64,000 bases of DNA from Catalinimonas alkaloidigena (GTDB taxonomy: Bacteria > Bacteroidota > Bacteroidia > Cytophagales > Cyclobacteriaceae), in the NCBI RefSeq assembly GCF_029504655.1, contig NZ_JAQFIL010000001.1, positions 563,001 through 627,000 of the forward strand, written 5' to 3'. Of the stretch, positions 27,287 to 34,766 are shown piece after piece (the stretch's first letter is position 1; each line of letters opens with the position of its first letter). The notes below the pieces were generated by a model that did no database searches, was not told the DNA's origin, and saw only the letters and a list, made by a program, of their open reading frames with translations. The position numbers and the translations under genes were made by a program.

Positions 27287-28207
27287 CTAAAACACTTTTA
27301 CATACATTTCTTCTTCTTCCTTCTTAACATTAGAATAGAGATAGAGAATTTGATGTACATTTTGGTTAATCGTTTCTGCAATAGTGCCCGTAGGAAGGTC
27401 ATTACAATCCAGGCCGAAAGGATCTTCAATTTCTTCCCCAATGAGTTCTACACCAGCCATGGCAAAAAAAACAAACATAACCATAGGAATAGTATAGTAC
27501 CCGAATTCTAAGACTAGCCCAAAGGGTAGGGTAAAGCAATAAGCGATGATGAACACTTTGATATACACATTATAGGAGAATGGTATGGGCGTTTTTTTAA
27601 TCCGTTCACAAGCGCCCATCACATCCAGCAGAGCTTGTACTTGTGGCTTCAGGTTGATCATGTCAGCTTCAGAAAATACTCCGGCACCGTACAGCCTTTG
27701 GATTCTTTGAAAAATCTGCAAACTGATAAAATTAGGCATATGCCCCTGATGAGGGTAAACCTTTTTCTCTTCTTCGGTGAGCCTTATCATTTCTTCAATC
27801 TTTGTCCCTTTGCGCAAATGTTCTTTTAGTGAGATGCAGAAGTTAGCGATGTGCTTGGCGAAGTAGGAGCGGTTTTCCATGTCACCTTCGGGTAACATGG
27901 CCTGTAGCATTACCGCCAAAGTGCGGCAGGTATTGACCAGTGTCCCCCATTGTTTGCGACCTTCCCACCAGCGGTCATAAGCAGTGTTGGTACGAAACAC
28001 CAGTAATATGCTCAGCACAATACCGAGTAAAGAAAAGAAACCGGAATGTAGCCTTACTTCCCAGGCCATTACGTCAATGATAAGCCAGCAGAAAAAGCCG
28101 GTAAATAAACCGATATATAAAACATAGCGGAGTAAGACCTGTAGTGTATAACTTTTATAAAAGTTGACTAAGTTTTTGAGCCACTCTTTGGAATTGTACC
28201 TTACCAT
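27287..28207 (-). CDS. Bestrophin-family anion channel (UPF0187)
   Basis: The 306-residue protein has the bestrophin signature: two N-terminal membrane helices, then FRTNTAYDRWWEGRKQWGTL and later IPFSYNVYIKVFIIAYCFTLPFGL plus the G-E-E-I-E-D-P-F-G segment at the C-terminal end. Bacterial bestrophins form pentameric channels for chloride or other ions in the inner membrane. The gene lies 29 bp after the regulator/flavoprotein gene and is the last of a four-gene minus-strand block, so its expression is probably tied to that signalling pair. Confidence 0.9.
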   Translation of the reverse strand: MVRYNSKEWLKNLVNFYKSYTLQVLLRYVLYIGLFTGFFCWLIIDVMAWEVRLHSGFFSLLGIVLSILLVFRTNTAYDRWWEGRKQWGTLVNTCRTLAVMLQAMLPEGDMENRSYFAKHIANFCISLKEHLRKGTKIEEMIRLTEEEKKVYPHQGHMPNFISLQIFQRIQRLYGAGVFSEADMINLKPQVQALLDVMGACERIKKTPIPFSYNVYIKVFIIAYCFTLPFGLVLEFGYYTIPMVMFVFFAMAGVELIGEEIEDPFGLDCNDLPTGTIAETINQNVHQILYLYSNVKKEEEEMYVKVF

Positions 28208-28236
28208 AATTCTGTTTGATTAAGCATTGACGCTTT

Positions 28237-29898
28237 TTATATACTCGCGAGATATTCATGCACCATTTTAATTGCCATAGCTCCTTCTCCTACAGCGGAA
28301 GCTACGCGGTTCATCGCTCCGGCGCGAACATCGCCCGCAGTGAGTATGCCCGGTATGCTGGTTTCTAGCAGGTAAGGCTCTCGTTGAAGTTTCCATAGCT
28401 TTTTAAAAGACTCATACTTCATAAGTTCACGTCCGGTTTCTATAAAGCCTTTTTTATCCTTAATTACATCCAGATTGATCCAGTCGGTAAAGGGTCGGTT
28501 ACCAATAAAAATGAAAAGTGCGGCAGCAGCGACCGCTCGCTTTTCTTCCGTCCTTACATCTTCAAGGGTAAGCGCTTCCAGGTGACCATTACCTTTAGCT
28601 GCCACCACCTGGGTATGGGGTACCACTTCAATGGTGGGAGTCTGGTTAATCTGGTCAATAAGGTATTGCGACATAGAGGAGCTTAAGTCAGCTTTACGAA
28701 TAAGGATGTATACTTTACAGGCATAGTTGGATAAATACATGGCAGCCTGACCGGCCGAGTTTCCTCCTCCTACGATATAAATGTCTTTGTCTTCGCAGGC
28801 ATTTGCCTCAGTTGTGGCTGCCCCGTAGTATACGCCCGCCCCTGTAAAAGTGTGTACTCCTTCTGCTTCCAGTTTACGGTAATTCACTCCCGTTGAAATG
28901 ATAATACTCTTGGTCTTAATTTCACTTTCATCAGAGAGCGTTAGAATTTTGTACTGATCCTGAAGGCGTAAGCTTTTTACTTCCAGCGGGGAAAGAAATT
29001 CAGTACCCAGGCGTTTGGCCTGAGAGATAGCCCTCCGGGTAAGGTCTGCACCACTCAGGCCGTTAGGAAAGCCCAGGTAATTTTCTATGCGTGAGCTGGT
29101 CCCTGCCTGCCCTCCCGGAGCACGCTTTTCTATGAGTAGCGTTTTCAGCCCCTCCGACCCCCCGTAAACAGCGGCTGCCAAGCCTGCGGGACCTGCGCCA
29201 ATGATGACCACATCATACAAAGGTTCAGCAGCCTGTACTTTCATGCCTATCTTTTGCGCTATTTCATTGATTTCTGGTTTAGCCAGAGCAGACTGATCTT
29301 CAAAAACTACCGCTGGTAGTGATTTTTCTTCAATCTGATGCAACTGAAGTAATTCTCTGGCCTTATCACTTTTCTCTATATCCAGCCACTGATAAGGTAC
29401 AAGGTTACCTGCCAGGAAATCCTTGATCTCATGAGATTTAGGGTTGTACTGATAACCAATCACCCTTATGCCCTGGTAATCGGGGATATACTGCATCTGC
29501 CAGGCTTCCAGCAGATCGTTGATGATAGGGTAGAGCTTCTCTTCAGGGGGATCCCAGGGTTTAGTAAGGTAATAATCCAGTTGAACCTCATTTATCGCTT
29601 TGATGGCAGCATCAATGTCAGAGTAGGCAGTGAGGAGTACTTTTTTAGCTTTCGGAAAATGTGCTTTAGCCTTTTCCAGCATCTCTACGCCCAGCATGTC
29701 AGGCATTCTCTGATCAGAGATAAAGAGCGCTACTTCATCCCCTTTTTTCTTTAATTCTGGCAAGGCATCCAGGGCATCCTGGGTGTTGACAGTGCTCATG
29801 ATCCGGTAGTCTTTGCGATACTGCTGGCGTAAGTCACGTGAAATGGCACGCAAGACCTGAGGGTCATCATCTACTGCAAAAATGATTGGGCGTTTCAT
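28237..29898 (-). CDS. Response regulator fused to glutaredoxin-like and thioredoxin-reductase-like domains
   Basis: The 553-residue protein has three parts. Residues 1-130 are a complete receiver domain: acidic pocket D10-D12, phosphoacceptor D62 (ISDQRMPD), T90 and K113. Residues 144-220 read like a glutaredoxin fold, with the strand R-V-I-G-Y before the site and the cis-proline loop S-L-P-A-V-V, but the CPYC active site is replaced by N-P-K-S (152-155). Residues 228-553 are a thioredoxin-reductase-like flavoprotein (GAGPAG at 234-239, VGGGNSAGQAA, GILTAGDVR) whose CATC is replaced by G-A-A-T (359-362). It should bind FAD and NAD(P)H, but it cannot be a classical thioredoxin reductase. The probable kinase partner is encoded directly upstream. 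Confidence 0.9.
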   Translation of the reverse strand: MKRPIIFAVDDDPQVLRAISRDLRQQYRKDYRIMSTVNTQDALDALPELKKKGDEVALFISDQRMPDMLGVEMLEKAKAHFPKAKKVLLTAYSDIDAAIKAINEVQLDYYLTKPWDPPEEKLYPIINDLLEAWQMQYIPDYQGIRVIGYQYNPKSHEIKDFLAGNLVPYQWLDIEKSDKARELLQLHQIEEKSLPAVVFEDQSALAKPEINEIAQKIGMKVQAAEPLYDVVIIGAGPAGLAAAVYGGSEGLKTLLIEKRAPGGQAGTSSRIENYLGFPNGLSGADLTRRAISQAKRLGTEFLSPLEVKSLRLQDQYKILTLSDESEIKTKSIIISTGVNYRKLEAEGVHTFTGAGVYYGAATTEANACEDKDIYIVGGGNSAGQAAMYLSNYACKVYILIRKADLSSSMSQYLIDQINQTPTIEVVPHTQVVAAKGNGHLEALTLEDVRTEEKRAVAAAALFIFIGNRPFTDWINLDVIKDKKGFIETGRELMKYESFKKLWKLQREPYLLETSIPGILTAGDVRAGAMNRVASAVGEGAMAIKMVHEYLASI

Positions 29899-29984
29899 AT
29901 GGCTAATGGTAGAAGTTTTGTAAAAGATGGAAGCTAAGAGGTAAAGAGCATAAAAGCGCTTTTTTGTTTAATAAGGTAACGGTT

Positions 29985-31376
29985 TTAAGAAACAGGAAAG
30001 CTGACTTTGAACACAGTAGCACCTGGTTTGGATTTTACATCTATATCGGCCTGATGCTGATCCAGTATTTTTTTGACAATATCCAGTCCAAGCCCGGTAC
30101 CTTGCCCTATGCTCTTCGTAGTAAAAAAGGGATCAAAAATGTGACTTAACAAATCAGGAGGTATGCCTGAGCCATTATCTTGTATGGTGACTTCAGTCCG
30201 CTCCCCTATGCTACGGCTACGTATAGTAAGCCTACCCTTCTGTTCCATCGCGTCAATGGCATTGTCTATGATATTGGTCCAGACCTGATTCAGTTCACTG
30301 ACAAAAGCTTTTACCCTGGGAAGGTCATCTTCATATTTTTTTATGACTTCAATGTTTTTCTGCTTTAGCTTGTGGCTGAGCATGGTCAGGGTACTGTCAA
30401 TGCCAGTATGTAAATTAACAAACTCTTTATCCTGGGCACGGTCCATATGAGAGTACGTCTTGACTGACTGCACCAGAGCAGAAATTCTGGAGGAAGCCTG
30501 TTCTATTTCAGCGACAAGCCTTTCGGTGTTCAGTACATTTTGTATCCAGCCCAAAACCTGTGGCAGGTATTCACCCTTAGTGATCTCTCCCACTTCTTCC
30601 ACATCAGCAATTGTAAGCCCGAAGGAAACAAAAGTTTCAGCTATGTCATACGCGTCTTCAAAGCCCTGATCTTCCAGCCATTCGGCAATTTCATCCTCCT
30701 GGTTATTGCGTTCCAGCATACTAAGCTCGGGAAACTCATGCTGGTTGATTTTGGCAAAAAGAATATCATTCACTTCGTCTACCTGATCTGGTGTTAGCCG
30801 CACAGAAATGATCTGCTTGAAACTTTCGGGTGTATTATGCAGGTGGCTTTTTAGCGCTGCCGAACAGCGGATGATGGCTGATGCAGGATTATTTAGTTCA
30901 TGTGCCAGTCCTGCAGAAAGCTTCCCCAGCGCCATCATTTTATCATTCTGCTGTTGTCTTCTGGTATAGTCTCTGGTTCTGCTGGTCATGACCGATACCA
31001 ATGCCTGTACCATGGCATGGCTTTCGGTCTCCATCTCCTGGAAATGGGTTTTATGCAGGCTGAAAATAGTGGTTTTGGTGGTCGCAACGCCATATCCGCC
31101 AGCTTCTTTCATGCGGGAGTAAGGGAGTATGCCTGTAATATCTCCTTTTTCTAAGAGGCTTACATCCCTGAGCTGGCTACCCTGAGGAATTTTTAATTGT
31201 ATAATGCCTTCCAGCATGATATACATATGCTCAGCCGGCTCTCCTTTTTTAAACAAATAATCACCGGGAGACAAAAAGATAAGTTCTCCTTTATCAGCAA
31301 GCCATTGCAGATGCTGATCTTCTATACCTTCAAAATTAGGAATTTCACGAAGGGCAGAAAGTAAATCCATTTTCAT
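29985..31376 (-). CDS. Histidine kinase with N-terminal cyclic-nucleotide-binding domain
   Basis: The 463-residue protein is soluble. Residues 10-125 form a CRP-like cNMP-binding barrel (GDYLFKKGEPAEHMYIMLEG). The phosphoacceptor helix is LSAGLAHELNNPASAII with His159. A segment of roughly 100 residues (about 180-285) separates this helix from the second dimerisation helix (ASSRISALVQSVKTYSHMDR). The ATPase domain has NIIDNAIDAM, DNGSGIP and GQGTGLGLDIVKK. It lies 86 bp upstream of the receiver-flavoprotein gene in the same direction, so the two are likely a two-component pair. The arginine of the cAMP phosphate cassette is not obvious, so the ligand may not be cAMP. Confidence 0.9.
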   Translation of the reverse strand: MKMDLLSALREIPNFEGIEDQHLQWLADKGELIFLSPGDYLFKKGEPAEHMYIMLEGIIQLKIPQGSQLRDVSLLEKGDITGILPYSRMKEAGGYGVATTKTTIFSLHKTHFQEMETESHAMVQALVSVMTSRTRDYTRRQQQNDKMMALGKLSAGLAHELNNPASAIIRCSAALKSHLHNTPESFKQIISVRLTPDQVDEVNDILFAKINQHEFPELSMLERNNQEDEIAEWLEDQGFEDAYDIAETFVSFGLTIADVEEVGEITKGEYLPQVLGWIQNVLNTERLVAEIEQASSRISALVQSVKTYSHMDRAQDKEFVNLHTGIDSTLTMLSHKLKQKNIEVIKKYEDDLPRVKAFVSELNQVWTNIIDNAIDAMEQKGRLTIRSRSIGERTEVTIQDNGSGIPPDLLSHIFDPFFTTKSIGQGTGLGLDIVKKILDQHQADIDVKSKPGATVFKVSFPVS

Positions 31377-31418
31377 ACTGGCTAGGGTTTAGGAGGTATT
31401 GATTCACAAGAATGAAGG

Positions 31419-31856
31419 TCAATCTAGTGAAAGTCTGTCAATCATTTTTTTCATGACCTTCTTGGCTGATTTTAAGTCTTTTTTGTCAATATCATGTGTA
31501 GCTTCCCGGGTAGTCTCTTTCACAACTTTGACAAGTTCTTCCTGCAGACTTTTTCCTTCTTCAGTCAGGTAGACCCTTTTATTTCTACGATCATTGGGAT
31601 CAGCCTTACGGCTCACCAGTTTTCTTTTCTCAAGGTTGTCAATAAGATGGGTGATGCTGGCTTTGTTTTTACTGACCATATTTGCCAGGGTTTGCTGGCT
31701 CTGGCCGTCGTGTCTCCAGAGGCTAGCCAGTATTACCCATTGTTCTACAGTTACATGGTATTTCCCCATGTTCTTGCTGATCTTATTGTTAAGCAGGCGA
31801 GAACTAGTGCCCATGATGGTAGAAAGCGAGTTTTCTACTTTAACTTTTTTGCCCAT
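31419..31856 (-). CDS. MarR-family transcriptional regulator
   Basis: The 145-residue protein has the MarR winged helix-turn-helix: QQTLANMVSKNKASITHLID, then the wing with D-P-N-D-R-R-N-K-R-V-Y-L-T-E-E-G-K. The family commonly senses phenolics or oxidants. It is the first gene of the minus-strand block (42 bp before the kinase gene) and is divergent from pcm, so it may control its own block and the shared 152-bp upstream region (inference). Only a few residues vary from the usual length of about 145. Confidence 0.92.
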   Translation of the reverse strand: MGKKVKVENSLSTIMGTSSRLLNNKISKNMGKYHVTVEQWVILASLWRHDGQSQQTLANMVSKNKASITHLIDNLEKRKLVSRKADPNDRRNKRVYLTEEGKSLQEELVKVVKETTREATHDIDKKDLKSAKKVMKKMIDRLSLD

Positions 31857-32008
31857 GGCTTTTTTGTTGGATATTCAACTACTTACTAAATATAGTGCTT
31901 CTCATTGAGATGCAAAAAGTTATTTGGTATATTCTGGAAAGGTTTTGGGGCTTTATTTTGCTGCAAAGAACTGTATATTCGCAGCTTTAAGATTAATTCA
32001 TCAATAAC

Positions 32009-32668
32009 ATGCCTATTGAAGACAATTACAAACATAAAGGAATGAGAAGGCAACTGGTCAATAAAATCCATAGAAAAGGAATTACAGACCAGAAAGTGCT
32101 AAAGGCCGTCAATACCGTACCTCGCCATGCTTTCCTGGATAATGCTTTTCTGGAGCATGCTTATCAGGACAAAGCTTTTCAGATAGGAGAGGGACAGACC
32201 ATTTCTCAACCTTATACCGTGGCCTTTCAAACCCAACTTCTACAGCTTAAGCCGGGAGAAAAAGTGCTGGAAATTGGTACGGGCTCTGGTTACCAGTGCA
32301 GCATACTTCTGGAAATGGGTGCAAAAGTCTATTCTATTGAGTACAACTGGCCCCTGCATCAGAGGGCGGCAAGCCTGTTGAAAAGTATGGGTTACCAACC
32401 ACATCTTTTCCATGGAGATGGAACCAAAGGCCTGCCCGCTTTTGCTCCTTATGATGGAATTATTGTGACTGCTGGGGCACCTACTGTTCCAATGGCTTTG
32501 ATAGAGCAGTTGGCTCCCGGAGGAAGGCTGGTGATTCCGGTAGGAGATAGAAGAACACAAAAGATGCTTCTGGTGATCAAGGAGAAGAATGGAAAAATAA
32601 GTAAAAAAGAATTTGACCATTTTAGTTTTGTCCCCTTATTGGGTCAACATGGTTGGGAAAATCATTAA
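32009..32668 (+). CDS. pcm: Protein-L-isoaspartate O-methyltransferase
   Basis: The 219-residue enzyme carries the family's motifs: VPRHAFL, IGEGQTISQPYTVA, SAM-binding V-L-E-I-G-T-G-S-G-Y-Q and L-V-I-P-V-G. It methylates abnormal L-isoaspartyl residues with S-adenosylmethionine, starting repair of aged proteins in the cytosol. It heads a tight plus-strand cluster with the genes at 32678, 33214 and 33842 (gaps of 9, 5 and 10 bp). Confidence 0.95.
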   Translation: MPIEDNYKHKGMRRQLVNKIHRKGITDQKVLKAVNTVPRHAFLDNAFLEHAYQDKAFQIGEGQTISQPYTVAFQTQLLQLKPGEKVLEIGTGSGYQCSILLEMGAKVYSIEYNWPLHQRAASLLKSMGYQPHLFHGDGTKGLPAFAPYDGIIVTAGAPTVPMALIEQLAPGGRLVIPVGDRRTQKMLLVIKEKNGKISKKEFDHFSFVPLLGQHGWENH

Positions 32669-32677
32669 GTTTAAGGT

Positions 32678-33208
32678 ATGAGTGAATCAAAAAAATCTGT
32701 TAAAGCCTCATTGACCACCATGACTGAAATGGTATTTCCAAACGATACTAATGGCCTGAACGGACTGATGGGTGGCAGGCTGCTGTATTGGATGGATATA
32801 GTATCGGCTATTGCAGCCCAGAAGCATGCGAACAGCCTGGTGGTGACCGCCTCAGTAGATAATGTGTCTTTCTCGCATCCTATCAAGATTGGGAATGTAG
32901 TAACCCTAAAAGCCCAGGTAACCCGTGCCTTTAACACCTCCATGGAAGTACATATAGAAGTAAAAGCCGAAGATGTGCCTAACGGTAAAATTGTAGAAAG
33001 CCATCGCGCTTTTTTCACCATGGTGGCCGTAGATATGGAAGGGCAAAAAGTAGGCGTGGCAGAAGTAGTACCGGAAACTGAAGAAGAGCAGAAATTATTT
33101 GACAGTGCATTACGTCGGAGACAGCTGCGTTTAGTCCTGGCCGGTAGAATGAAGCCTACTGAAGCCCATGAGCTTCGTTCCATTTTTGATATTAACGAAA
33201 AAAGGTAG
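32678..33208 (+). CDS. Acyl-CoA thioesterase (hotdog fold)
   Basis: The 176-residue protein has the BACH/YciA-type hotdog features: VFPNDTNGLNGLMGGRLLYW, with the conserved N-D-x-N-x-x-G active-site region, and S-V-D-N-V-S-F-S-H-P-I-K-I-G. Such enzymes hydrolyse acyl-CoA thioesters as hexamers. It sits 9 bp after pcm and 5 bp before the next gene, so it is co-transcribed. The chain-length preference is unknown. Confidence 0.93.
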   Translation: MSESKKSVKASLTTMTEMVFPNDTNGLNGLMGGRLLYWMDIVSAIAAQKHANSLVVTASVDNVSFSHPIKIGNVVTLKAQVTRAFNTSMEVHIEVKAEDVPNGKIVESHRAFFTMVAVDMEGQKVGVAEVVPETEEEQKLFDSALRRRQLRLVLAGRMKPTEAHELRSIFDINEKR

Positions 33209-33213
33209 AAGCG

Positions 33214-33831
33214 ATGCATGCACAAGAAGACTTAAATTTCCTGCGTTTTTTCCTCACGGAGCCTATCTATCTGGTACCTGAAGCAGAACCACCGATAATA
33301 GCGCAGAAAGCAGGAGCTGCGGAGGCGGAGGGTATCGTTGAAACAGAGACAGTACAGCAAATGGCTGTACAGGATAAAGAAGAGAGTAAAGCAGCTCCTG
33401 CTGCCAGACCAGCTGCTCCCTTGCCCATTCCCGAGACTGAAGGAGGAAATCACAAAGGGGTGGTAGTACTATTTTATGATCAGAAGAATAGATCTCTGGG
33501 CAAAGAGGAACGCGGTTTTTTAGGAAATATTCTCAAAGCGGTTAAGCTTAACTTTGATGATGTAGCACTATGTAATTGGGCACTACTGGAAGCTGAATTT
33601 GAGCAGCGAAAGAATATCTTTGAATCTATACAGCATGTTGAATGCAATACTATATTAGCATTTGGCCAGCTTCCCCTTTCGTGGTCGCTGAGTCATTTTT
33701 TTCAAAAATATCACATTACTGAAGATGCCGAAGGGAGAAAACTACTGCTGGCCGATGATTTGCTGTCAATTGCACAAAACAGAGATTTCAAAGTACAGCT
33801 TTGGAATGCGCTGAAAAAGATGTTTCAGTAA
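33214..33831 (+). CDS. Hypothetical protein with a possible uracil-DNA-glycosylase-like domain
   Basis: The 205-residue protein has a short N-terminal motif (NFLRFFLTEPIYLV), a flexible Ala/Pro/Glu-rich linker (about 30-85) and a C-terminal domain. That domain contains GVVVLFYDQKN, RGFLGNILKAVKLNFDDVAL and N-T-I-L-A-F-G-Q-L, whose order recalls the uracil-DNA-glycosylase superfamily, including the inactive polymerase III psi subunit. Catalytic residues are not evident. It is co-transcribed with pcm and the thioesterase. The fold assignment is a guess from pattern; the gene itself is well supported. Confidence 0.75.
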   Translation: MHAQEDLNFLRFFLTEPIYLVPEAEPPIIAQKAGAAEAEGIVETETVQQMAVQDKEESKAAPAARPAAPLPIPETEGGNHKGVVVLFYDQKNRSLGKEERGFLGNILKAVKLNFDDVALCNWALLEAEFEQRKNIFESIQHVECNTILAFGQLPLSWSLSHFFQKYHITEDAEGRKLLLADDLLSIAQNRDFKVQLWNALKKMFQ

Positions 33832-33841
33832 ATGATTGCGA

Positions 33842-34357
33842 ATGAAGCGGAGGTATGTAGACCGGTATCGTAATGTCAAAAGTTTTGTTCTCTGGGGAGT
33901 GCTGCTCTGCCTCGCCACTTTTTTGATTGCTGCTGGTTTTTCAACTACGCCAGATTCAGCTACATCCATAGAGGCAGCAAAGGATAGTCTGCTCTGTGTA
34001 GCTTTTAGGCTGGAGGGTACACCTTATCGCTTCGGGGGTAAAAATGAACAAGCTTTTGATTGTTCCGGGTATACCCGATATCTCTATCAGCAGTTAGGTG
34101 TGAGTTTACACGCTTCGGCTGCCCAACAATATAAACAGGGAGTAGCTGTGCATGCAGATAGCTTGCAGCAGGGGGATCTGGTTTTTTTTCAGCATAGCAA
34201 CGGTAGAGTTTTTCATGTGGGCGTATATATAGGAGAAAGAGAGGGCAGTCCGGCTTTTATTCATGCTTCCAGCAGCAGAGGCGTAGTAGTGGATCACTTA
34301 TATCAGGATTATTTTCATACACGTTGGGCAGGAGCAAAACGAATTTTTAATCCATAA
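33842..34357 (+). CDS. NlpC/P60 (C40) family cell-wall peptidase
   Basis: The 171-residue protein has an N-terminal hydrophobic export signal or anchor (VLWGVLLCLATFLIAAGF) and one NlpC/P60 domain: YRFGGKNEQAFDCSGYTRYL (catalytic Cys), R-V-F-H-V-G-V-Y-I-G (catalytic His) and A-F-I-H-A-S-S (third polar residue). It would cut peptide bonds in peptidoglycan stems in the periplasm. ATG 33842 is preferred to the in-frame TTG 33836. Last gene of the pcm cluster. Confidence 0.92.
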   Translation: MKRRYVDRYRNVKSFVLWGVLLCLATFLIAAGFSTTPDSATSIEAAKDSLLCVAFRLEGTPYRFGGKNEQAFDCSGYTRYLYQQLGVSLHASAAQQYKQGVAVHADSLQQGDLVFFQHSNGRVFHVGVYIGEREGSPAFIHASSSRGVVVDHLYQDYFHTRWAGAKRIFNP

Positions 34358-34443
34358 GAAAAAAGTTTCCCTTGCTAACTTCCCAACTAAATGTTTACTT
34401 TGTGCTCCCTTTTGAAAAGAATAGCTTTTCAAAGTTTATCAAT

Positions 34444-34526
34444 GCTGGAGTGGCGGAATTGGTAGACGCGCACGTTTCAGGGACGTGTGAGTTTTACTCG
34501 TGCGGGTTCGACTCCCGCCTCTAGCA
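34444..34526 (+). tRNA. tRNA-Leu (CAG)
   Basis: A full class II cloverleaf can be drawn. The acceptor stem GCTGGAG (34444-34450) pairs with CTCTAGC (34519-34525). The anticodon arm is CACGT-ttCAGgg-ACGTG. A long variable arm follows, then the T arm with GTTCGACTCCC. The discriminator is A (34526), as in leucine tRNAs, and CCA is not encoded. Confidence 0.96.
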
Positions 34527-34533
34527 CATCAGG

Positions 34534-34560
34534 CCCGGGCAATTTGTCCGGGTTTTTTTT
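34534..34560 (+). terminator. Rho-independent terminator after tRNA-Leu
   Basis: CCCGGGC (34534-34540) pairs with GTCCGGG (34546-34552), with one G-T pair and a 5-nt loop, followed by eight T. Confidence 0.9.
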
Positions 34561-34652
34561 GTTTTACCCTAATTTCCTGTTAAGCTTTCACTTTTATCGT
34601 GTTCCATGTAAGACAGGCAAGGAATTTGTCTGTCCCTGTAGTGAAGAAAGAC

Positions 34653-34745
34653 TGTTTTGTAAAGCTTTAAACGGAAAAGCACATTTGTAACACCTTTCTC
34701 ATTACCAAGGCTTTACAAAACATGACATTGTGGTACTTTGTAACA
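34653..34745 (+). promoter_or_regulatory. 13-bp inverted repeat and promoter before the metallophosphoesterase
   Basis: TGTTTTGTAAAGC (34653-34665) and GCTTTACAAAACA (34710-34722) are perfect inverted repeats, 44 bp apart. A direct repeat TTTGTAACA lies at 34684-34692 and 34737-34745. TACTTTG at 34734-34740 resembles a -7 element, and TTTA in the right arm (34712-34715) sits near the -33 position, so a protein bound to the repeat would cover the promoter. Confidence 0.5.
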
Positions 34746-34766
34746 TCACTTTAATCTAGGATTGCT

